Assembly (NCBI GenBank): GCA_002366685.1
Contig: DFBP01000004.1
Location: 1,119 to 9,124 of the forward strand
Source: Rhodobacterales bacterium UBA3077
Lineage (GTDB): Bacteria; Pseudomonadota; Alphaproteobacteria; Rhodobacterales; Rhodobacteraceae
Reading direction: 5' to 3'
DNA length: 8,006 nucleotides
Positions 1 through 6,974 of the stretch are shown here, one piece after another. The notes below the pieces were generated by a model. The model was not told where the DNA came from and ran no database searches. It saw only the letters and a program-made list of their open reading frames with translations. How positions within the stretch are numbered: position 1 is the stretch's first letter; each line of letters opens with the position of its first letter. The translations under genes and the position numbers were made by a program.

Positions 1-306
1 GTGCTGTGGCAGGCGACCAAACACAAGTTTTACTACCCTGAAGAGTTACGCGTGCCCGAAGTGATGGAGGCCGCGAAGTGGGATTTCGCCCGCGCCATGA
101 AAACGCTCGAAACCCGTTTGGGTGACAAGGAATTTGTCATGGGAGACAAAATTACCGTGCCAGACCTGCTGATCAGCCACTGCGCTGGCTGGGCGCTTGG
201 GGTAAAGTTCGAACTACCCAAAGGAAAACTCGGTGATTACTTCAAGCGCTTACGTGGCCGCCCGGCCATGAAGCGAGCCCTTGCGCGTGCCAGTCAAAAC
301 ACTTGA
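1..306 (+). CDS. Glutathione S-transferase family protein, C-terminal part (5' end outside window)
   Basis: This is the C-terminal all-helical domain of a cytosolic glutathione S-transferase-like protein, a family that conjugates or reduces substrates with glutathione. The visible 101 residues contain an amphipathic helix (about 20-40), then FVMGDKITVPDLLISH (about 45-60). That segment fits the conserved GST helix with a Thr-x-x-Asp N-capping box (T52, D55). The tail, RLRGRPAMKRALAR, is typical of the end of bacterial GSTs. The thioredoxin-fold N-terminal domain that binds glutathione is missing, so the GTG at position 1 is probably an internal codon and the gene starts to the left of the window. 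It ends in TGA at 304-306, one base from the stop of the converging tlyA gene. Substrate and subclass cannot be read from this fragment. Confidence 0.85.
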   Translation: MLWQATKHKFYYPEELRVPEVMEAAKWDFARAMKTLETRLGDKEFVMGDKITVPDLLISHCAGWALGVKFELPKGKLGDYFKRLRGRPAMKRALARASQNT

Positions 307-307
307 A

Positions 308-1033
308 TCAACTCATTTGCGCGGCAATTAGAAATTCCTGATTGCCGTGCTGACCGAGTATCGGGCTCTCGTCTTCATGGGTCACAACCCAGCCTGCGGT
401 CTCCAGAAAAGCCCTGATTTCAGCCCGCGCCCGCGCCTTGGCAGCCTCGCTTTTTACAATCCCGCCTTTGCCAATCTCGACCCTGCCGACCTCGAATTGC
501 GGCTTAATCAAGCCCACAAAAAACGCGCCGGTTTTTCCCAATGCGAGCGCCTCGGGTAAGGCTTTTGTCAGGCTGATAAACGACACATCGGATACAATAA
601 AATCGACCTCCGGCACCAGACCCGCGGGAATAGTTTTGGCATTGATCCCCTCAAGGTTTTTGACCCGCGTATCGGCTACCAGTTTCGGGTGGAGCTGCCC
701 GTGCCCCACATCAAGCGCATAAACTTGAGCCGCACCATTCTCCAACAATACTTCCGTAAAGCCACCGGTGGAGGCTCCCACATCCAAAGCCAGCAGACCC
801 ATCGGCGACAGGTCAAATTTTTCCAGCGCATGCGCCAGCTTCAGCGCCGCGCGGGAGACATAGGGGTTTGGGTTTTCGGTAAGGCTTAGCGACCCGTCAC
901 CCACTTTCTGGGAAGCCTTTTTTGCCGGTCGCCCGTCTACCCGAACCACCCCTGCCGCAATCAATTCCTGCGCCCGCGCGCGGCTCCCGGCGAGCCCCGC
1001 TCCTACAAGCGCTTGATCCAGTCGTTGGGGCAT
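308..1033 (-). CDS. tlyA: TlyA family rRNA (cytidine-2'-O)-methyltransferase
   Basis: This gene encodes a 241-residue TlyA/hemolysin-A family protein. Characterised members use S-adenosylmethionine to 2'-O-methylate cytidines in 16S and/or 23S rRNA. Residues 1-50 form an S4 RNA-binding domain (RLDQALVGAGLAGSRARAQE, then GVVRVDGRPA). Residues 55-241 form an FtsJ/RrmJ-like Rossmann methyltransferase. The SAM-binding motif is LALDVGASTGGFTEVLL at about 81-97. A K-D-K-E catalytic tetrad can be placed at K65 (SRAALKL), D149 (VSDVSF), K177 (LIKPQFE) and E233 (NQEFLIAA). Length is normal and no key residue is missing. The ATG at 1031-1033 has only a weak purine-rich stretch (AAAGAA) upstream. The gene lies 26 bases after the small membrane protein gene, so the two may share a transcript. 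The older 'hemolysin' name in this family is misleading. Whether 16S, 23S or both is the target cannot be told here. Confidence 0.93.
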   Translation of the reverse strand: MPQRLDQALVGAGLAGSRARAQELIAAGVVRVDGRPAKKASQKVGDGSLSLTENPNPYVSRAALKLAHALEKFDLSPMGLLALDVGASTGGFTEVLLENGAAQVYALDVGHGQLHPKLVADTRVKNLEGINAKTIPAGLVPEVDFIVSDVSFISLTKALPEALALGKTGAFFVGLIKPQFEVGRVEIGKGGIVKSEAAKARARAEIRAFLETAGWVVTHEDESPILGQHGNQEFLIAAQMS

Positions 1034-1059
1034 ATAATTCTTTCTTTATAGGGCCTTAC

Positions 1060-1473
1060 TCAGCTTTTGGACGCTTCGCTCAGCACGGTTTTAAGGGTTT
1101 CCAGCCAAATTCGGCGCACCATCGGCTCCTGAATTGTGATTACAAGGAAAGGCTCCCGAGACTCAGGTATCGCAATGCGCAATTGCGTTCCATTTTCCTG
1201 TAGCTCTCCTTGCTGCAACACGCGGCCAACAACCCGATTTCGAAATACCCAGAGAATGCCGGTGCCGCCACCCTCAAGGTCAATTAACGCAGCAAAGCCG
1301 GAAGGCTCAAGCAACACGGTACTTGCCGGATGGTCGGGATATTTCTCGTGCCACATTTCCAGCACGTCGACTTTGCTGTCCAACCTTGGGCTCGAAACAC
1401 CTGTAGACCTGCGCAATAGCAATACAGCACCGAGAATTCCGGCAATAACAACTGGTATGATCCAAAATAGCAT
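1060..1473 (-). CDS. Small membrane-anchored protein of unknown function
   Basis: I do not recognise this 137-residue protein. Residues 2-20 are strongly hydrophobic (LFWIIPVVIAGILGAVLLL) and are followed at once by Arg-Arg. This suggests a single N-terminal membrane anchor with, by the positive-inside rule, the rest in the cytoplasm. Residues about 35-137 look like a compact mixed domain with several beta-like segments (STVLLEPSGFAALIDLEG, GILWVFRNRVVGRVL, TQLRIAIPE, FLVITIQEP) and a C-terminal helix (VRRIWLETLKTVLSEAS). It has no cysteines and no enzyme motif that I can see. The ATG at 1471-1473 is the only ordinary start in the frame, because an in-frame TAG lies 49-51 bases upstream. No good Shine-Dalgarno sequence precedes it, and the ATG lies inside a strong hairpin (see 1472-1502). 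It follows infB by 53 bases and precedes tlyA by 26. Confidence 0.75.
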   Translation of the reverse strand: MLFWIIPVVIAGILGAVLLLRRSTGVSSPRLDSKVDVLEMWHEKYPDHPASTVLLEPSGFAALIDLEGGGTGILWVFRNRVVGRVLQQGELQENGTQLRIAIPESREPFLVITIQEPMVRRIWLETLKTVLSEASKS

Positions 1474-1502
1474 GGGCGGGATTCTAGATGAATTCCGCCC
1501 AT
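1472..1502 (-). promoter_or_regulatory. 13-bp inverted repeat covering the start codon of the gene after infB
   Basis: Arms at 1472-1484 (ATGGGCGGGATTC on +) and 1490-1502 (GAATTCCGCCCAT) pair over 13 positions with one G-T wobble, around a 5-base loop (1485-1489). In the minus-strand RNA the hairpin lies about 25 bases after the infB stop, and its 3' arm ends with the AUG of the 1060-1473 gene. After the stem the RNA reads GCUAUUUUGG, so there is a short U-run but not a proper U-tract directly at the stem base. It could hide the downstream start codon, protect or define an infB mRNA 3' end, or be a poor terminator. The structure is seen directly; the role is inferred. Confidence 0.55.
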
Positions 1503-1526
1503 TCGCAATGCTTACTTTTGGCTATA

Positions 1527-4052
1527 TTAAAGTGTGCGTTCCAGCTCTTCGGTAGTGAAAATCTCGATGACATCGTCTTCGCGAATGTCTTCGTAGTTTT
1601 CAAATGCCATGCCGCATTCCTGCCCCGACTGCACTTCTTTGACTTCGTCTTTGTGCCGTTTCAGGGTTTTCAGCTTGCCTTCGTGGATCACCACATTGTC
1701 ACGCAGCAACCGCACACCAGCGCTCCGCCGCGCCACGCCTTCGGTGACCTCACAACCGGCAATTTTGCCAACGCCGGTGATCTTGAACACCTCTTTGATT
1801 TTGGCATAGCCGATAAAGGTTTCTTTAACCTCGGGTGACAACAGGCCTGAGGCGGCAGCTTTGATATCGTCCACCAGATCGTAGATGATCGAGTAATAAC
1901 GGATTTCCACACCTTTTTGGTTGGCGCCATTGCGGGCTTGCGAATTTGCCCGCACGTTAAAGCCGATAATCGGCGCGCCCGAGGCTTCCGCCAAGGTTAC
2001 ATCCGATTCGGTGATCGCGCCCACGCCCGAGTGCAGCACCCGCACGCGAACCTCGTCATTACCGATTTTTTCGCAAGCCTGAACAATCGCCTCGGTCGAG
2101 CCTTGCACGTCGGCTTTCAACACAATCGGCAGTTCCGAAACACTCTCGTCGGCTTTGGCATTGGCCAAAAGCTGGTCGAGCGAAACACCCGCACCGGCAG
2201 CGGCCTTCTTATCCTTAGCAACTTGCGCACGGTATTCCGCGATCTCTCTCGCACGGGCTTCATCCGGCACTACGTTGAGCACATCGCCCGCTTCAGGTGA
2301 GCCGTTCAAGCCAAGCACCTCAACCGGCACCGAGGGTCCGGCTTCTTCTACGCGGTTGCCCTGATCGTCGATCAAAGCGCGAACTTTGCCCCACTGCTCG
2401 CCCACCACAAAGATATCGCCGCGCTTGAGCGTGCCTTTTTGCACCAGAACCGTAGCAACTGGGCCGCGGCCCACATCAAGCTTGGCCTCGATCACAGCCC
2501 CTTCGGCGGCACGGTCGGCATTGGCGGTCAGCTCGAGCAATTCGGCTTGCAATGCGATGTTTTCCAGCAGCTTATCAAGGCCTTGGCCCGTAATAGCTGA
2601 AACTTCAACATCCAGCACATCGCCTGACATTTCTTCCACAATCACATTGTGTTGCAGCAATTCAGTGCGCACGCGGGTCGGGTCTGCGCCTTCGCGGTCA
2701 CATTTGTTGATCGCGATAATCATCGGCACTTCCGCCGCTTGCGCGTGGTTGATCGCCTCAATGGTTTGCGGCATCACGCTGTCATCCGCAGCCACAACCA
2801 GCACCACGATATCGGTTACCTGCGCGCCGCGAGAGCGCATTGAGGTAAAGGCCGCGTGGCCCGGGGTATCGAGGAAGGTCATCACTTCGCCACTGTCGAG
2901 CGTGATTTGGTAAGCGCCGATATGCTGGGTAATCCCGCCAGCCTCACCGGTTACCACATTGGTTTTGCGGATCGCATCCAGCAAAGAGGTTTTACCGTGG
3001 TCCACGTGGCCCATGATGGTGATCACGGGTGGGCGTGTTTTCTGGTTGGCGTCATCGTCTTCCGGCGCTTCGATGAGCACATCCTCAACCGCCGCATCGG
3101 AAACCCGAACCACTTTGTGGCCAAATTCCTCTACGATCAGCTCAGCTGTTTCGTGGTCGATGGTCTGGTTTTGGGTGGCCATAATACCGTTGGTCATCAG
3201 GGCTTTCACCACTGCGGCCACGCGTTCGGTCATCCGGTTGGCAAGCTCCTGCACGGTGATCGCGTCAGGCAGTTGCACTTCGCGGTAAACTTTTTCGCGC
3301 TCTACCGGCCCACCCATCATTTTACGCTTTTCGCGTTCCTGGCGGCGCTTCATCGCAGCCATGGAGCGTTGGCGGTTGCCACCGCCACCCAGAGCCTGAT
3401 TGATAGTCAGCTTACCAGAGCGGCGACGGTCTGCACCACCAGCACCTTTGGTGTTGCGGGTTTGCTTGCGATCTTCCGCAGGCTTGGCAGCCGGTTTTAG
3501 ATTCTTGGGGGCTACGCGGCCCGCTTCGGCGCGGGCGCCAGCCACTTGTGCTTCTGCCGGGTCGGCTTCTGCCGGGGTCGGGTTGCGCAGTTTGGGTCTT
3601 GCCGCACCGCTAACACTTTTCTTGTGGGCTTTGGCTTCTTCCGCAGCTGCAGCTTCCTTGACTTTTGCTTCTTCGGCTTCGCGCTCGGCACGGATAGCCG
3701 CTTCAGCGGCTTCACGCTCCACGGCTTCTTTTTCTGCGCGGCGTTTGGCCCGCTCGCCTTCACGGGCTTCGGATTGCGCCCGCTCATTGGCAGCGCGTTC
3801 GTCTTCCATTGCGCGCGCGGCTTCCAGTGCCTTTTTGCGGCGTGCCATTTCGGCGTCAGACAGATATCCGCCCGCTGCTTTCTGGCCGCCCGCTTTCGCT
3901 GGCCCCGCCCCGCCGGGCTTCGGCACAAACACGCGTTTGCGTTTAGTCTCGACCACGACGTTCTTGGACCGCCCGTGCGAGAATTTCTGCCGCACAGTGC
4001 CGCCCTTTAAACCCAAAGGTTTTTTGCCGTCGTTATTTGTCGTATCGCTCAT
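1527..4052 (-). CDS. infB: Translation initiation factor IF-2
   Basis: IF2 is the GTPase that delivers fMet-tRNA to the 30S initiation complex and promotes 50S joining. The 841 residues are in the normal range for alphaproteobacteria. Residues 1-47 form the IF2-associated basic segment (LGLKGGTVRQKFSHGRSK). Residues about 65-145 are an Ala/Glu/Arg-rich, probably coiled-coil linker. Residues 212-247 are basic, with a GGGG patch, and the IF2_N fold covers about 255-310. The G domain has G1 GHVDHGKT (348-355), G2 GGITQ (372-376), G3 DTPGH (395-399), G4 NKCD (449-452) and G5 SAI (485-487). Beta-barrel domain II starts near 517, and the IF2 core (LKADVQGSTEAI, HSGVGAITESDV) and initiator-tRNA-binding C2 barrel run from about 640 to 841. 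The ATG at 4050-4052 has a good AAAGG site at 4059-4063, six bases away. The gene follows ylxR by 61 bases. Confidence 0.98.
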   Translation of the reverse strand: MSDTTNNDGKKPLGLKGGTVRQKFSHGRSKNVVVETKRKRVFVPKPGGAGPAKAGGQKAAGGYLSDAEMARRKKALEAARAMEDERAANERAQSEAREGERAKRRAEKEAVEREAAEAAIRAEREAEEAKVKEAAAAEEAKAHKKSVSGAARPKLRNPTPAEADPAEAQVAGARAEAGRVAPKNLKPAAKPAEDRKQTRNTKGAGGADRRRSGKLTINQALGGGGNRQRSMAAMKRRQEREKRKMMGGPVEREKVYREVQLPDAITVQELANRMTERVAAVVKALMTNGIMATQNQTIDHETAELIVEEFGHKVVRVSDAAVEDVLIEAPEDDDANQKTRPPVITIMGHVDHGKTSLLDAIRKTNVVTGEAGGITQHIGAYQITLDSGEVMTFLDTPGHAAFTSMRSRGAQVTDIVVLVVAADDSVMPQTIEAINHAQAAEVPMIIAINKCDREGADPTRVRTELLQHNVIVEEMSGDVLDVEVSAITGQGLDKLLENIALQAELLELTANADRAAEGAVIEAKLDVGRGPVATVLVQKGTLKRGDIFVVGEQWGKVRALIDDQGNRVEEAGPSVPVEVLGLNGSPEAGDVLNVVPDEARAREIAEYRAQVAKDKKAAAGAGVSLDQLLANAKADESVSELPIVLKADVQGSTEAIVQACEKIGNDEVRVRVLHSGVGAITESDVTLAEASGAPIIGFNVRANSQARNGANQKGVEIRYYSIIYDLVDDIKAAASGLLSPEVKETFIGYAKIKEVFKITGVGKIAGCEVTEGVARRSAGVRLLRDNVVIHEGKLKTLKRHKDEVKEVQSGQECGMAFENYEDIREDDVIEIFTTEELERTL

Positions 4053-4086
4053 TCTTCACCTTTCGACACCGCGCCCTTGCGTGGCG

Positions 4087-4113
4087 TTTATACCTGTCTG
4101 ACCTGATGGTCAA
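4087..4113 (-). promoter_or_regulatory. Possible internal promoter between ylxR and infB
   Basis: The 61-base ylxR-infB spacer contains, on the minus strand, TTGACC (4108-4113) and TATAAA (4087-4092). These are close to sigma-70 -35 and -10 boxes (5/6 matches each), but the spacer is 15 bases rather than the preferred 16-18. If active it would give infB an mRNA with a leader of roughly 30 bases carrying its own AAAGG ribosome-binding site. The short spacing keeps confidence low, and the match may be chance. Confidence 0.27.
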
Positions 4114-4710
4114 TCAACCCGTTTTTTGCAACGCCTTTAAGCGATTGCCTTCAAAAAGGACTCGATCCGTGAACCCGCCGGACAGTATCGCGGCATGTAT
4201 CACATTATCTCGCCCGAATGCCAAACCCAATTCGCCCCCAGAGAGCCCCTGAATCCAAGATTCTTCACCATTTGGTGGCCTGAGAGCCGTTTTTCCACGC
4301 TCGGAGCCATCAGAGGCCTGCAAAAGCACATCCGCCTCGCCCGAAACGAGCGCCGATTTTACCTTTTCAAGACCGCAAACAGCACGCCCCGCCTTGCGTG
4401 CCATGGAAACCGCCGCCAGCAACCGCTGGCGAACAAGCCCCGCCACCTGATCGGCAAGGTCGCTATCCGCGCTCACCTTCATCTTGGCCCCGCGCGAGAA
4501 TAACCCTTTTTGCACCGCTTTTTCAATGGCAGCACGGTTGGCACTCACCCATATCCCGCGCCCGGGCAATTTGCTCCCGAGGTCGGGGTAGATTTTATTC
4601 TCGGGTCCCACAACAAAGCGGATCAGTGCCTCTTTTGCACAGACCTCGCCGGACACAACGCATTTGCGTTCTGTTTTACTCCGGTTCTGTTGTTGCCCAC
4701 CGCGCGTCAT
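4114..4710 (-). CDS. ylxR: YlxR (DUF448) RNA-binding protein with L7Ae-like C-terminal domain
   Basis: This is the small nucleic-acid-binding protein usually found between nusA and infB. Residues about 14-80 are the YlxR/DUF448 domain, with its hallmarks ERKCVVSGE (14-22), ALIRFVVGP (28-36) and the KLPGRGIWVS loop (47-56). Residues about 94-190 resemble an L7Ae/YlxQ-type RNA-binding fold (LLAAVSMARKAGRAVCGLEK, 97-116, then ALVSGEADVLLQASDGS). In Bacillus relatives these are two separate genes (ylxR and ylxQ); here they form one 198-residue protein, the common arrangement in alphaproteobacteria. Its exact role is not settled; links to transcription regulation and RNA binding have been proposed for YlxR in Firmicutes. 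The ATG at 4708-4710 has a GGAG site at 4718-4721, seven bases away. That site overlaps the stem of the nusA-ylxR hairpin (4720-4742), which suggests translation coupled to nusA. Confidence 0.93.
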   Translation of the reverse strand: MTRGGQQQNRSKTERKCVVSGEVCAKEALIRFVVGPENKIYPDLGSKLPGRGIWVSANRAAIEKAVQKGLFSRGAKMKVSADSDLADQVAGLVRQRLLAAVSMARKAGRAVCGLEKVKSALVSGEADVLLQASDGSERGKTALRPPNGEESWIQGLSGGELGLAFGRDNVIHAAILSGGFTDRVLFEGNRLKALQKTG

Positions 4711-4719
4711 ATATCAGCT

Positions 4720-4742
4720 CCGAAGCCCGCATCAGGCTTCGG
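4720..4742 (-). promoter_or_regulatory. Perfect hairpin joining the nusA stop codon and the ylxR ribosome-binding site
   Basis: The arms GGCTTCGG (4735-4742 on +) and CCGAAGCC (4720-4727) form a perfect 8-bp stem with a 7-base loop (4728-4734). In the minus-strand RNA the nusA UGA (4732-4734) is in the loop. The last two G of the 3' arm (4721, 4720) are also the first two of GGAG, the ylxR Shine-Dalgarno sequence (4718-4721). No U-tract follows, so it is not an intrinsic terminator. A ribosome finishing nusA would have to melt the stem and so free the ylxR site, the classic layout for translational coupling. The structure is observed; the coupling is inferred. Confidence 0.6.
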
Positions 4743-6360
4743 CCTCCTGATCGTCAGCGTCTTCTTCGCTTTCTTCATTTTCGGCGTTCTGGGCGTCCAG
4801 CTCTTCCTGAGTTAGCCAGCCGAGCATTACCCGGGCCGTCATCACCAGTTGCTGGGCTTCTTCGAGGCCAACGTCAAACTGCTCAAGCAGGCCGTCGTCT
4901 TTCACGCGCTTGCCATCAATCGTGGTGTAGCCACCGGCTAGTTCCCAGTCAGCACACTGAGCAAACTCTTCCAGTGTCTTAATGCCGTCTTCAGCCAGCG
5001 CCACAAACATTTGCGGGGTCAGGCCCTCATAGTCAAACAAGCTCTGTTCAACACCAAGCTCCCGCGCTTTTTCAATCGCCTTGGCGTTTTGCTCGTCGAT
5101 GCTTTCACGCGCGCGCGCTTGCAGCTCGTCAACAGTATCCTGATCAAACCCGTCAATGTTCAGCAGCTCGTCAGCTTCCACGTAAGCCACTTCTTCCAAA
5201 GACGTGAACCCCTCGGAAGCCAGTAGCTGCGCCACCAACTCGTCCACGTTTAGCGCGTCCATAAACACTTTGGTGTGCGCGACAAACTCGGCCTGACGGC
5301 GCTCGGATTCGTCGGCTTCCGTCATGATATCAATGTCAAAGCCCGTAAGCTGGGAAGCCAGCCGCACGTTTTGGCCCCGGCGGCCAATGGCAAGGCTGAG
5401 CTGTTCATCCGGCACAATCACCTCAATGCGCTCGGCTTCATCATCCAGAATAACCTTGGAAACTTCAGCCGGTTGAAGCGCGTTCACCAAGAAGGTCGGC
5501 GCGTCATCATTCCAAGGAATGATGTCAATTTTCTCGCCCTGAAGCTCGGTCACAACCGCCTGCACGCGCGAGCCGCGCATACCCACACAAGCCCCTACAG
5601 GGTCAATCGAGTTATCATTCGAGATCACGCCGATCTTAGCGCGCGAACCCGGGTCACGGGCCACGGCTTTGATCTCGATAATGCCGTCGTAGATTTCCGG
5701 CACTTCCATTTTAAAGAGCTCGGCGAGGAATTCAGGCGCGGTGCGCGAAAGGAAAATCTGCGGGCCACGCACTTCGGAGCGCACATCGCGGATATAGGCG
5801 CGCACACGGTCACCGGTGCGGAAAGGCTCGCGGTTGATCAGCTGATCACGGCGCAAAATGGCTTCGCCACGGCCCACGTCTACAATCACATTGCCGTATT
5901 CCACGCGTTTAACAACACCGTTGATGATCTCGCCAACGCGGTTCTTGAATTCGTCAAACTGGCGCTCACGCTCGGCTTCGCGCACTTTTTGCATAATAAC
6001 CTGCTTGGCCGATTGCGCCGCGATCCGGCCAAAATCCATAGGTGGCAGCGGATCAGAAAGCACGGAGCCAATTTCGGCCTCACCATCAATTTCGCGGGCG
6101 TCTTCCAGCGTTAGTTCGGTGAAGGTATTTTCATACTCTTCATCTTCCACAACCGTGCGGCAGCGCTTCATGGTCAGCTCACCGGTTTTGCGGTCAATGG
6201 CAGCGCGAATGTCATATTCCGCGCCATAGCGCGATTTCGCGGCTTTGCCCAAACTATCTTCCATCGCCTCGATCACAAGGTTTGGCTCAATAAGCTTTTC
6301 GCGGGCTACGGCCTCGGCGATCTGCAGGAGCTCTAGGCGGTTTGCACTGGTAATGGCCAT
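4732..6360 (-). CDS. nusA: Transcription termination/antitermination factor NusA
   Basis: NusA binds RNA polymerase and nascent RNA. It increases pausing and hairpin-dependent termination, and takes part in rRNA antitermination. The 542 residues show an RNA-polymerase-binding N-terminal domain (1 to about 130), an S1 domain (about 138-203, with GEIINGVVKRVEYGNVIVDV), KH1 with its GMRG loop at 260-263 (DPVGACVGMRGSRVQ) and KH2 with GRRG at 326-329 (LAIGRRGQNVRLAS). Two helical C-terminal repeats follow (about 365-420 and 440-512; LLASEGFTSLEEVAYV and ALAEDGIKTLEEFAQCA), and then a very acidic tail (about 518-542). Such C-terminal repeats are a proteobacterial feature known from E. coli NusA. 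The ATG at 6358-6360 is three bases after the rimP stop. A GAGGA site (6368-6372) lies inside the end of rimP, so translation of the two is probably coupled. Confidence 0.98.
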   Translation of the reverse strand: MAITSANRLELLQIAEAVAREKLIEPNLVIEAMEDSLGKAAKSRYGAEYDIRAAIDRKTGELTMKRCRTVVEDEEYENTFTELTLEDAREIDGEAEIGSVLSDPLPPMDFGRIAAQSAKQVIMQKVREAERERQFDEFKNRVGEIINGVVKRVEYGNVIVDVGRGEAILRRDQLINREPFRTGDRVRAYIRDVRSEVRGPQIFLSRTAPEFLAELFKMEVPEIYDGIIEIKAVARDPGSRAKIGVISNDNSIDPVGACVGMRGSRVQAVVTELQGEKIDIIPWNDDAPTFLVNALQPAEVSKVILDDEAERIEVIVPDEQLSLAIGRRGQNVRLASQLTGFDIDIMTEADESERRQAEFVAHTKVFMDALNVDELVAQLLASEGFTSLEEVAYVEADELLNIDGFDQDTVDELQARARESIDEQNAKAIEKARELGVEQSLFDYEGLTPQMFVALAEDGIKTLEEFAQCADWELAGGYTTIDGKRVKDDGLLEQFDVGLEEAQQLVMTARVMLGWLTQEELDAQNAENEESEEDADDQEAEA

Positions 6361-6363
6361 TGT

Positions 6364-6933
6364 TTAGTCCTCTGTCGTTTCCGAGGTATCTACCTCGTCA
6401 AATTCTTCTTCATTAATGATGCCGGCATCTTTGCGGGCCTTCAGGCTTTCGGCGATCAACTCGTCGGTCAGCACCAGCTTGGCTTCGGTCAGCCAGTCAA
6501 ACTGCAAGCCGATAATGCCCTCAGAAATCTCGATCAGAATTTCGCCATCCTGAACGCCCTTAAGTTCACCGGAAAAACGCTTGCGCCCGCCAATCAACTC
6601 GCTGGTCAACAGCTTGACCTGATAGCCCTCAAACGTCTCGAAATCTTTCAGGCGAGTCAAAGGCCGGTCAATGCCAGGGCTGGAGACTTCCAGCGCGTAT
6701 TCGTCCTCAATCGGGTCTTCCACATCGAGCACCGCCGAAACCGCCAGCGAGATTTTTGCACAATCATCGACCACAATCCCGCCCTCGGGTTTGTCAGCCA
6801 TAATTTGCAGGATAACACGTTTTCCGCTCATCAGGCGAATCCGCACCAGTTCATAGCCCATCCCCTCGATAATCGGGGTGACGATACCGGCCAACCGCCT
6901 ATCAATGGCGGAAGATGCAATCAGATCAGACAT
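6364..6933 (-). CDS. rimP: Ribosome maturation factor RimP
   Basis: RimP is a cytoplasmic factor needed for assembly of the 30S subunit. The frame is open further upstream, but the supported start is the ATG at 6931-6933 (MSDLIASSAIDRRLAGIV), giving 189 residues. It has a GAAAGG ribosome-binding site at 6940-6945, six bases away. The extra 77 upstream codons run through the terminator and the promoter and do not look like protein. Residues about 10-85 form the N-terminal domain, with the family pattern MGYELVRIRL (25-34). The hallmark VSSPGIDRPL is at 83-92, and an Sm-like C-terminal barrel covers about 95-158 (FSGELKGVQDGEILIEI). An acidic tail (EEEFDEVDTSETTED) ends the protein. rimP-nusA is an old, conserved gene pair, and rimP is the first gene of this operon. 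Confidence 0.96.
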   Translation of the reverse strand: MSDLIASSAIDRRLAGIVTPIIEGMGYELVRIRLMSGKRVILQIMADKPEGGIVVDDCAKISLAVSAVLDVEDPIEDEYALEVSSPGIDRPLTRLKDFETFEGYQVKLLTSELIGGRKRFSGELKGVQDGEILIEISEGIIGLQFDWLTEAKLVLTDELIAESLKARKDAGIINEEEFDEVDTSETTED

Positions 6934-6936
6934 AGG

Positions 6937-6951
6937 GTGCCTTTCAAGCAC
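6937..6951 (-). promoter_or_regulatory. rimP ribosome-binding site in a small hairpin
   Basis: The rimP Shine-Dalgarno sequence GAAAGG (6940-6945) lies in a mini-hairpin with stem GTGC (6948-6951) and GCAC (6937-6940) on the minus strand. Five of its six bases are in the 7-base loop (6941-6947) and the last G is in the stem. A 4-bp stem is weak alone, but it starts right after the T-tract of the terminator (6952-6958) and could stack on it. The ribosome-binding site is well supported; a regulatory role for the hairpin is speculative. Confidence 0.4.
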
Positions 6952-6974
6952 AAAAAAACGGGCGCGCGGCCCGT
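6952..6974 (-). terminator. Intrinsic terminator in the rimP leader
   Basis: On the minus strand the stem ACGGGC (6969-6974) and GCCCGT (6958-6963) encloses a 5-base CGCGC loop, and the 3' arm runs into a run of seven T (6952-6958). This is a textbook rho-independent terminator. It ends 18 bases before the rimP start codon, too close for a promoter to fit between. Any transcript that enters the rimP-nusA-infB operon from upstream must therefore cross it. It may end transcripts from the LRR gene side, act as an attenuator for the operon, or both. Confidence 0.75.

Noticed and set aside
322..347. 7-bp inverted repeat CGGCAAT/ATTGCCG near the end of tlyA, possible terminator for the converging GST gene
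   Set aside because: It falls on codons for the conserved end of TlyA (GNQEFLIAA), has a 12-base loop and no T-tract on either strand, so coding constraint is a sufficient explanation.
1284..1508. Alternative minus-strand frame starting at the ATG in the 5' arm of the hairpin after infB (MGGIHLESRPCYF)
   Set aside because: It overlaps the 137-residue frame in another register, is cysteine-rich without a pattern, and lacks the membrane segment and regular strand pattern seen in the other frame.
3400..4101. Long plus-strand open frame (233 codons) opposite the start of infB
   Set aside because: It lies antisense to the Ala/Glu/Arg-rich linker of IF2. It is a low-complexity Ser/Ala/Arg protein produced by GC-rich codon bias, with no domain and no ribosome-binding site of note.
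5275..6114. Long plus-strand open frame (279 codons) opposite nusA
   Set aside because: It is antisense to the conserved S1 and KH domains of NusA, and its His/Asn/Arg-rich sequence shows no recognisable fold. It is best explained as a shadow of nusA codon usage.
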